A DNA stretch of 24,936 bases, from positions 1 through 24,936 of the forward strand of contig JAVKOQ010000599.1 in the NCBI GenBank assembly GCA_031835245.1. Direction: 5' to 3'. This stretch comes from Balamuthia mandrillaris. Lineage: Eukaryota > Discosea > Longamoebia > Balamuthiidae. Made by a program: the position numbers and the translations under genes. Positions 17,640 to 24,936 of the stretch are shown here, in pieces (the first letter of the stretch is position 1; each line of letters starts with the position of its first letter). The notes beneath the pieces were generated by a model. That model had not been told where the DNA came from, did not search any database, and was given only the letters and a program-made list of their open reading frames with translations.

Positions 17640-18182
17640 CGTAGCTCCCTCCCTGCTGCCACTGCCACCACCACTCCCTTCCTTCCCCCTCGTCTGACAA
17701 AAACAAAAAACAAAAAGTGACAACGTAGCGCTGCTACGTTTATTTTTTCCTTCCTTTCCCCCTTCCTTCTTTCCTGCCTGTTAAAAAGGAGCTATGGAAC
17801 AAATCTCTTTCTTCTTGGTGCGATGATGATGGGTTTTTGTTGTCGTTGTTCCGGTGTCACTTTTATCACCTCCCGTTTTGGTTGGAAACATGGCGGTAGC
17901 CAATGGCCTTTCGTACCTTGATGTCCGCAGATTAACACACCAATCGAAAATCAACGAGCAGTCCTACTCTCAACCTTTTATTTGCGCAGCATCGGTGTGT
18001 GCGAGCGGAAGGAGGGGAGGACCCCATGCCCCGCTACTTTCTCAACAACAGTCGGCGGATATAACTGTAGCAAGCAACAACCTTTTTTGTTTTAAAAAAA
18101 AAAACAGTTTTAGTCACATTATCCCCATATATACCCTGTTACTGCTCTGCTACCACTTAAAGAGAAGGAGGAGGAGCGACAG
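17640..18182. promoter_or_regulatory. Divergent promoter between RING and F-box genes
   Basis: No convincing coding region. A perfect palindrome AACGTAGC-GCT-GCTACGTT lies at 17722-17740, about 80 bases upstream of the RING ATG. A pyrimidine-rich block follows at 17741-17780. A TATA-like TATATA at 18128-18133 sits 50 bases ahead of the F-box ATG. An A-run at 18094-18105 is also present. The open frame around 17854-18207 has no family likeness. Confidence 0.5.
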
Positions 18183-19715
18183 ATGGAGGGACTGCCGGAT
18201 GAGTTAGTGTTGCACATATTTCAGTTTTTGCCGGTTGCTGTTGTGCTCAAGCGATGTGCTCTCGTGAGTCAACGGTGGAGGCAGCTCGCCCAAGATGAAG
18301 CCCTTCCTCGCCCCTTCCTTTTGCAGAAGCTGCCAGCAAACTTGAAGGAAGCTTTGAACGAGCAGCAACACTTTTTCGAGGTGTACCACTACCTCGCGCC
18401 AGACCAACCTCCCGTACTTTCTGGTTGAATCACGCTCTCTTTTTATTCGCTGTTGCACAAAGATTACTCACCTCATACTCAAAAAAAAAAGCGCCTGGCT
18501 CAGAAGGCAAATTGCCATGGAAGTACCTGTATGGGCGACGTATGCTGTGGTTTCCAGTGTTCAAGTTGTTTGGCAAGGAGAGTGGTCGCCTTCGTCCCTC
18601 TCAACGACCTAGGTTTGAAAAGCTGTGCGCCATCGTGTTGTCCTTTCTGCTTCGGGCCTCCGCTAGTGACAGGTCTCGCCTTCTTTTCGCTTCATCATTC
18701 TCGTTCTTCTCTTCGTCGTTCTCTTCTCTTTGTCCATCTTCCTTTCTTTGCCTTGACTGACAGCCAACACCACAGTGGAGGAGAATTGTTGTACATTCGG
18801 CACAAACATGGGAAGTGTTCCCAACCTGCTGTGTGCGAGCAACTCTTCCATTTGACCAAGACCTTGGCCAGAGTGTTCAGAACGCAGTGCCTGGCCAGCC
18901 TGTCCACTGAAGACCAGTTATGGAAGGCTTTTGTCATTACTTTGCAACAGTTGCCATTCTCGGAGCATCGTAACAGTCGCGTCCTTGTCCAACCGACGGA
19001 TGCTGTCGGCAATTCTTGTTATGGCTTACCCTATCCTGAGCAGGAAACTATCAGATGGCACCTTAGCAAACTCAGGTGTGTTTTGCAACCCACATTATTC
19101 TTACGTTTGATTCCAACGGACTTCACTGACTTGTTTTCATCTTCTTCTTTTCGCTTTATCTGCCCCTTTTTGTTTGTAAGGGAGCGTTTTACCAACAGAC
19201 GGGTAACAGTACTAAAGCCAGGTGTTCCACGTGGCTTCGATGTGGTCTTTACCAACCAATCGGCAGTACGCAGTTGGGTGGGTAGTCCAGTGCCAGCCAT
19301 CCAGAAGGGAACGCTTTGCTCCAAGCCGCAATGGCAACTGCTGCAGGACGCGTGGGAGGACTCCGATGTACTGTTGAAAGAGGGCATGGCGCTCCTATTT
19401 GTAGACCTTTGGAGAAATCTACATTGCCCACAAGAAGAAGTGAAGACGGTGGTCATTCTTCTGGACTTTGGTGGCGCTGCGCAGTCACAACAATCGACAG
19501 CAGGACCGTTGTCAGAAGAGTCTGACCTAGTTCAGTATGTGTGGCGGACTCTAGCAAACCGGACCGTGCCTCCCCCTCCCCCAACGTACCCTTCCGATAG
19601 CGACGACTACGACGACTATGACGATGACGATGACTATGACTATGACTATGGCGGTGATGATTACGATGCTAGCGACGTTTGGAATGACGTTGATGATACC
19701 GATGAAGACCCATAA
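18183..19715 (+). CDS. F-box protein with an acidic Asp/Tyr-rich tail
   Basis: Probable SCF substrate receptor of about 422 residues. The F-box opens the protein: LPDELVLHIFQFLPVAVVLK then CALVSQRWRQLA. Proposed exons: 18183-18423, 18492-18672, 18764-19075 and 19181-19715, with consistent phases. Two acceptors have in-frame alternatives 12 nt downstream (exons starting at 18504 or 18776). The middle part (GGELLYIRHKHGKCSQPAVC, PRGFDVVFTNQSAVRSWVG, DAWEDSDVLLKEGMALLFVD) is folded-looking but not a family I recognise; no WD40, LRR or Kelch repeats are seen. The C-terminus has a proline run and then about 50 residues rich in Asp and Tyr. ATG 18183 follows a TATA-like box by 50 bases. Confidence 0.75.
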
Positions 19716-19787
19716 CAACGGCACTCCACAAAACAAAAGAATGCCTGGCCTTTGCTAGGTAGTGCCCGGAGTGTCGGCAAGAAATTA

Positions 19788-19819
19788 AATAAATGCCGAC
19801 ATCGTCGACAATAAATAAA
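19788..19819 (+). terminator. Poly(A) signals of the F-box gene
   Basis: AATAAA occurs at 19788-19793, 19810-19815 and 19814-19819, about 70-105 bases after the F-box gene stop. They lie in the 202-bp gap before bystin. Confidence 0.5.
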
Positions 19820-19886
19820 AAGAAGAATTTCCTCAGAAAAGGAAAAAAAAAGAAAGAAAAAAAAAGAGTAGCGGAACAAGACACCC

Positions 19887-19909
19887 CACACACACACACA
19901 CACACACAC
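19887..19909 (+). repeat. (CA)n repeat just before the bystin ATG
   Basis: About eleven CA units end 8 bases before the bystin start codon, so they probably lie in its promoter or very short 5' leader. Confidence 0.9.
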
Positions 19910-19917
19910 TGAGCGCC

Positions 19918-21732
19918 ATGCCCAAAGAGTCCAAGGCCAAGGGGGTCCACCGGCATAAGCCGTTGGGCACAGAGATTGAGGAGGACAAAGAGCGAGCGGA
20001 GCGCGTGCAGCCTCGCGCCGCACAACGCACAAAAGCCCGGCGACAAGAGCGAAAGGCCAAACAATTAGAGAAAAGGGTAACGGGAAATGTGTTCTTGGGT
20101 GGAGTGATTGATTTTGCTTATTTTTTTTTCAGACTTTTATAGATAAAACACTGAGTCAAAAAGCGTTAGCTTTAGCTCAGGAGCAACAAGCCGAAGAACG
20201 AAACGAAGAAAGGTATGTTTATTAGTGTTGCGAGAGGAAGCGATCAGGTTTTCTCACTGTCCTTCTTTTAAAAAAAAGACAAAACGCAACAAGACAATTT
20301 TTTCCCAGCAAAGATGAGGAGGAAGAACCGGAGGACGGAGGATGGGGCTCCGAAGACGAAGAGGAAGGAGAGGACTATGACGTGGAGGACATTGAACTGA
20401 CGGAGGAGGACGCTCGTGCATTGCAAATGTGGACAGGACCGCTGCAACCGCGACGCACTCTTGCCGACATTATCATGGAGAAAATCAAGGAACACGAAAA
20501 AGAGGGAGACGCTCCCATCGAACAGCGACTCGACCCTAAAGTGGTGGAAGTCTACAAAGGGTTTGTCTCCTCTTTCATTTCTTTCCTTTTGCCTCTTTCG
20601 AGTTTCTTACTTTGTTGGTTGATCTTCTGTGCGTACTAGCGTGGGGCAAGTGCTTTCAAGATACAGAAGCGGGGCTATGCCCAAAGCTTTTAAGATTATC
20701 CCTTCGTTGTCCAACTGGGAGGAGATCCTGTACCTAACAGACCCGGACCATTGGTCACCTCCTGCCGTGCGCATGGCCACCCGTATTTTTGCCTCTAACC
20801 TCAACGCCAAGATGGCACAACGGTACTGTTACTGCAATTCCTCATTCGTTCTCTCTCTCTCTCCTCTCTCTCCCTTCTCGTGATGAAACTTTAGCCTTAG
20901 AGAATCGCGCCGCTGGCCGGTGATGATACCTTAATGTCATAGTTACACTGAATCTATCCATCATTCTCCTCTATTTTCTCCTTTCTGCTTCGTCCTTCTT
21001 CAGTGCCGCTAATGCTTACTATTTTGTTTTTGTTTTTGTTTTGTGCTGTATGTTTGATGACAGATTCTATTCACTGATCTTATACCCACGAGTGAGGGAT
21101 GACATCCAAGAACACAAAAAACTGAACTGGCACTTGTATATGGCCCTCAAGAAGAGTGTCTTTAAACCAGCCGCCTTCTTTAAGGGCATCATTTTGCCAC
21201 TGTGCGAGGTGCGTTGTTCTTGGCTTCATTGCATCTTTACATATAATCGGACCGGTCACTGATATTTGACCAACAGGCAGGAGATTGCACACTCAGAGAA
21301 GCAACCATCATTGGAAGTGTTGTGGTGAAGGTATCCATCCCTGCACTACACTCGGCGGTGGCACTGCTCAAACTGGCAGAGATGGACTACTCTGGCGCCA
21401 ACAGTATCTTCATCCGGATCTTATTGGACAAGAAGTACAATCTGCCGTACCGCGTCATCGACTCACTCGTTCGGCACTTTATGCGCTTCTTCGAGGAAGA
21501 AAGGGAGCTGCCTGTTCTTTGGCATCAAGCCCTTCTTGTATTTGTGCAGAGATATAAGGAGGATCTCACCCCGCAACAGAAGAAACAATTGAAGCGGCTA
21601 ATCAAGACCAAGAACCATCGTGTCATCTCTCCCGAAATTCACCGCGAGTTGGTCAACTCGAGAAGCAGGGGCGAGGCTGCCCCTTCTCCTTCTGCAGCTG
21701 CTAGTGGCAGTGGCATGGTCATTGCTTCTTAA
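19918..21732 (+). CDS. bysl: Bystin (40S ribosome biogenesis factor)
   Basis: Bystin/Enp1 is needed for 20S pre-rRNA processing and export of pre-40S particles; nucleolar and nuclear. Six exons: 19918-20076, 20133-20212, 20309-20560, 20640-20822, 21064-21208, 21277-21732; 424 residues against 437 in human. Introns (56-241 nt) are GT-AG with matching phases. The N-terminal third is basic, then acidic ([20 protein letters not shown]). The conserved domain follows: [83 protein letters not shown] and [19 protein letters not shown]. The last 25 residues are Ser/Ala-rich. The stop is only 44 bp from the stop of the opposing F-box/LRR gene. Confidence 0.96.
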
Positions 21733-21776
21733 CAAGGGTAGCTTTTTTTAATATTTGCTCTTTTTTTATTCCCGTG

Positions 21777-23084
21777 TCACCCAAAAACGCTGGTAGGTTC
21801 CCACTTGGCACGGTGGCTATGGTAGGCGGAGAGTCGAAGGTGCGGATTGCCATTTGCACGGAGGTGTTCCGTGATGATGTCCTGCAGCCCCGCAGATACT
21901 TTGCCTGGCACACGCAACCGACGGAGCCGCGGACAGCCTTTCACCAGCGCATCAAACCCTTCATCCGTTATTGTGTCAGCGGCGGCGGTTGCTTCGCTCC
22001 CGCCCTCCCCGTCTTTCTCAAATAGATGGTCGTGTGCGGATGCCTTGCCGTAGGCGGGGAGCAGAAACAGCTCGTTTAGGTTGGGGCAATGTGCGGCTAT
22101 TTGCTGCAGGATGTTGTTCGTCATAAAGTTACGGTTTGGGCTTGCTTGTGCTCCTGCTTCTTCTTCTTCTTCTTCACCCTCTCTTAGGCATAGCTTCTGT
22201 AGCAGAGGGCAGGCAGAGAGCATGCGTGAAAGCCCTGTCTCTGAGACCACTACCGGCTCCAAAAATAACTTGCGTAGGCTGCAGAAACTATCCTCGCTGC
22301 CACTGCTGTCGCTGCTAAGAAGGAAGGCCTGCAGAATGGCGTCCGTTAATGGCTTGCCACAAAGTTCAAGTCTCAGCTTCTCCATACGACGGCAGTCCAG
22401 CGCGGCAAAGAGGGCAACGAAGGCCCTCTCCTCGATCTCCTGCGAGCAGCACAGCTCCAACTTACGTAGGTTGGGGCAGTGAATGCCCAACAGGGAGATT
22501 CCTCGCTGCGTTAGGTCCGCATTCCTCAAAGCCAAGTCGGTTATTCTCCAACCCAGCATTTGGTGTTGTAGTTCCTTCTTCTTTCTCTCCTCTCCCCTCG
22601 CCTTGATACTTGTCCTGGCTTCTTTCTCTTCTACCTCTGCGTCTGCTGTTCCTTGTGGGCACACCAAAGCAGCAAGATGGTCGTCGGAGAAGCGCTCTCT
22701 GGCTCGAAGGCAGGCCACCACGCCCAACCTGGAGAGCCGCGTCAGCCGCTCACCTATGGAGCGCATGACGGCCACATCCGCAGCGGTCATCTGCAAATAG
22801 CTGCCCCATCGCAGCGTCCTGAGCTCGGTGCAGTAGGTGGCCACGTACTGCAGGCTTTGCTCCCAGGGCACGAAGCGGTAGTCGTCAAAGCAGCCCACTT
22901 TCAGGGTCTTGAGGTGAGGCCCTAACTCCTGGAACAGAACAAGGTTCTCCTCGTCGCCGAGAGAGCGACAGCCCCGCAGGTCCAACGTGTGCAGGTGTCC
23001 TTTCCACCGCGTTAGTAGCCTCACTAATGCCTATTTTTTCAATGGGATGAGTGAATAGACCAAGCAAGAGGAGAGGAGAGAGAC

Positions 23085-23147
<63 letters not shown>

Positions 23148-23666
23148 AGGCAGGGAGGTGAAATGAAGGCAACAAGAGACCTTGGAGTTAACGAAAAAGT
23201 CGTTCGTGGCAAACTTGAAGTGCCTGACGTTGGTGTAGCGAATCTGCTCCATCAGCCTCCGCGACTCTGCCCTAAAGTAGGTATGCTGCACACTTTTCGA
23301 TTAAAACCCATCTTGATAAAATACAGATCTGAACAAGATGCGTACATGATTGCGGTGTGGCCCCTTGCCGCGTAAAATGTTCAACGAGTTCAGCGTGGCG
23401 CTCAAGTCGACCGCCTTCCAACAGTGCTGGTAGATCAAGTCCCTCCAGTAGTGGCAAGTGCAGGCCATGTTGCCCAGCGTGCTGGCCGGCATGCTCTCTA
23501 GGAGCAGCACCACCAGGTCCATAGGCAGTTCAGCAAGGAGACCTAGCTTGTCTTTGTTGTTGATGCTGTTGTTGCGGCCTTCTTCGCATGTCGCGTCTCC
23601 CTTTTGCTCCTCCCTCTCCCCAGTCGAAGCATTACCGCCCTGCTTCCCTTCCTCTTCCTTCTCCAT
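21777..23666 (-). CDS. F-box/leucine-rich-repeat protein
   Basis: Probable SCF substrate receptor of 559 residues. Exons: 23666-23346, 23285-23181 and 23030-21777, all phase 0. Exon 1 has a Gly/Glu/Asn-rich leader and an F-box (LAELPMDLVVLLLESMPAST then MACTCHYWRDLI). Exon 3 holds irregular AMN1-type leucine-rich repeats: HLHTLDLRGCRSLGDEENLV, ITDLALRNADLTQRGISLLG, CPNLRKLELC, LRKLFLEPVVVSETGLSRML, CPLLQKLCLREG, CPNLNELFLLPAYG and CPRLRRLRVPG. Two acidic inserts split the repeats. Intron 2 (23180-23031) contains a long CT repeat on the coding strand; its acceptor GAAAAAATAG was chosen because it alone keeps the frame. It is convergent with bystin. Confidence 0.88.
23085..23142. repeat. (GA)n microsatellite in an intron of the F-box/LRR gene
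   Basis: A GA tract with two small interruptions; on the coding strand it is (CT)n inside the 150-nt second intron. Confidence 0.9.
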
Positions 23667-23956
23667 TCTTTTTTTTATGCCTTTTCTTTTTCTTTTTTTT
23701 TTTTTCCTTCCCAGAAGAACGGAGAAGAAGGAAAGAAAGGAGAGACGGAGAAGAAGAAGAAGAAGAAGAAGAACAAGAACAAGAAAGGTAGCAAGATTGG
23801 TGTATACAAAATGAGTTATGTCTTGTTATCAAAAACTCGTTATTGTGGCCATCTGTTTGTTTTTGTTGGAGGATAGGTTATTGTTGTTGCTGTTGTGGAT
23901 ATGGTTGCAGTGGTTGTTACATTTGGTTTGGTTGGTTGGTTGGTTGTTTGAGGTGT
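23667..23956 (-). promoter_or_regulatory. Gap between F-box/LRR start and EF-hand stop
   Basis: Holds a T-run at 23691-23705, an AGA/GAA repeat at 23751-23777, and a GTT/GGTT-rich stretch at 23880-23950. It should carry the F-box/LRR promoter and the 3' UTR of the EF-hand gene. No further gene was seen. Confidence 0.35.
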
Positions 23957-24882
23957 TCAAAACGTGATGACCACTTCTTTCTTGAATCCGTTGAGGGTGG
24001 CCGTTATCTTGGGTTCCGCCAGAGCAAACTCCTTGAACTCTTCGAAAGAAAGCTTTCCATCTCCTATTTTTTCATTTTGTTAACAGGAGAAAGGCAATGA
24101 GAGAGAGAGAGAGAGAGAGAGAACTATAAAGAAGCAGAGAGCGAGAGAAGCAGAGACAAGAGAAAGGAAGAGGAAAATACCATTGGCGTCCAATGTCTCA
24201 AAAGCATTATCTGCAAAGAGGCCGGCCATTTCCTCGGAGAACTCGTTGAGGTCGTCTGTGCTCAATTCTTCCGTGCTGTGAGTGCTGCAAAGAGCCTTAA
24301 AGCCGGCGATCCAGGCCTGTTTGAACATAAGGGATAACTCATCTTTGGTGATGTAACCATTACCATCCAAGTCATAGGCCTGGAAGGACACTTTAAAAGA
24401 ACGAGAATGTTAGTCTTCGCTGAAAGCTTCGAGAGCCAACAGGCGCGAGAATGAAAGAACAAAAGAGCAAGAAGGACATACATCGCAATTTCTCTTCGGG
24501 AGTACCCTTGCAAAGGAAGGAAAGGCCGCTGATGAATTCCTGAAGGTCTACCACGCCATCCCCGTTCAGGTCCAGCAGGTCAAAGAGGCGGTCGGGAAAC
24601 GGCGTGTCGTCCATTTTCTTGAGGCCGGCCGCCTCCAGCAAGTCAAGGGCCTCCCTGAAGGCCGGTTTGTCTAGCTTGCCATCTGTGGCGCATTGTTGGA
24701 ACGTCTCGAACAACTTTTTGACTTCCACCTTGTCGACTAGCAATGTGGTGTGAGCGTTTTTGGTTTTTCTTCAATCATAATGGAAGCAAAAACATTATGA
24801 TGATTTAGGGGGAGGGGGAAAAAAGACGTACAGTGCGTTTCTTCTTGCAAATTCTTGGCGAGTGTTGGGTCGATAGTTCCAT
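23957..24882 (-). CDS. EF-hand calcium-binding protein, 5' part beyond the right edge
   Basis: Four exons are visible: 24882-24832, 24736-24482, 24390-24181 and 24063-23957, with GT-AG introns of 95, 91 and 117 nt, all joining in phase 1. The first visible exon begins in mid-codon after TTTGTAG, so the start lies outside the window. Canonical EF loops are DLNGDGVVDLQE, DLDGNGYITKDE and DANGDGKLSFEE; an earlier segment (LFETFQQCATDGKLDKPAFR) is a degenerate hand. The third loop is split by an intron after its first three residues. A 38-residue spacer between the last two hands and the order of hands recall calcineurin-B/NCS-type calcium sensors, but no closer assignment is possible without the N-terminus. 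The third intron holds a CT repeat on the coding strand. Confidence 0.88.
24099..24122. repeat. (GA)n microsatellite in an intron of the EF-hand gene
   Basis: About twelve GA units; (CT)n on the coding strand of the EF-hand gene, inside its last intron (24180-24064). Confidence 0.9.
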
Positions 24883-24936
24883 CTACAAACAAAAAGAAAG
24901 AAAGCCTAAGTAAAAAAAATCATCCTCATCCAACCC

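Noticed and set aside
17854-18207. 117-codon plus-strand frame upstream of the F-box gene
   Set aside because: No family likeness, begins at a non-ATG codon, and overlaps the TATA-like box and ATG of the real gene.
1-24936. tRNA, rRNA, CRISPR array or retroelement remains
   Set aside because: No cloverleaf, rRNA core, regular spacer array, reverse transcriptase or long terminal repeat was recognised by eye; a covariance-model search was not possible.

Overview
This window is nuclear DNA from a eukaryote with compact genes: about 29 short GT-AG introns can be placed (mostly 57-300 nt), genes lie on both strands, and promoters are short. Gene content (pterin reductase, TM9SF, bystin, phosphomannomutase, RCC1, several F-box proteins, an EF-hand protein) together with a prokaryote-type IS607 transposon fits a free-living amoeba of the Acanthamoeba/Balamuthia kind. 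That assignment is inference; nothing here proves the species. No tRNA, rRNA or CRISPR was recognised.

Layout, left to right. An F-box/WD40 gene runs off the left edge on the minus strand and shares a poly-G-bearing divergent promoter with an ankyrin-repeat gene. Next comes dihydropteridine reductase (QDPR, two exons), convergent with a divergent ISY1-type splicing factor (two exons). A large unrecognised acidic, serine-rich protein with a zinc-finger-like motif follows on the minus strand, divergent from a seven-exon RCC1-repeat gene. Behind RCC1 lies a MITE-like inverted repeat. An eight-exon TM9SF3-type nonaspanin gene then converges on an eight-exon phosphomannomutase (PMM) gene.

The most notable object sits inside the last-but-one intron of PMM: a complete-looking IS607-family element with a serine-recombinase TnpA and a TnpB/Fanzor-type RNA-guided nuclease, on the same strand as PMM. 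The nuclease carries the rearranged RuvC centre typical of Fanzors and related TnpBs (Pro at the usual Glu position, Glu in the later E-A-W-T-S-K-T-C motif). All PMM exons splice in frame around it, so the host gene should tolerate it.

Upstream of PMM is a second notable feature: five copies of CACGTCAGC, four of them at exact 20-bp starts. Read on the PMM strand they contain TGACGTG(G), the core of the unfolded-protein-response element, which suits an enzyme feeding N-glycosylation.

To the right are a multi-pass RING-H2 ubiquitin ligase, an F-box protein with an acidic tail, bystin (40S ribosome biogenesis), an F-box/LRR protein, and the C-terminal part of an EF-hand protein that runs off the right edge. 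Four of the thirteen host genes are candidate ubiquitin-ligase parts. Exon boundaries were placed by hand from GT/AG sites, reading-phase agreement and remembered family sequences; none is confirmed by RNA.
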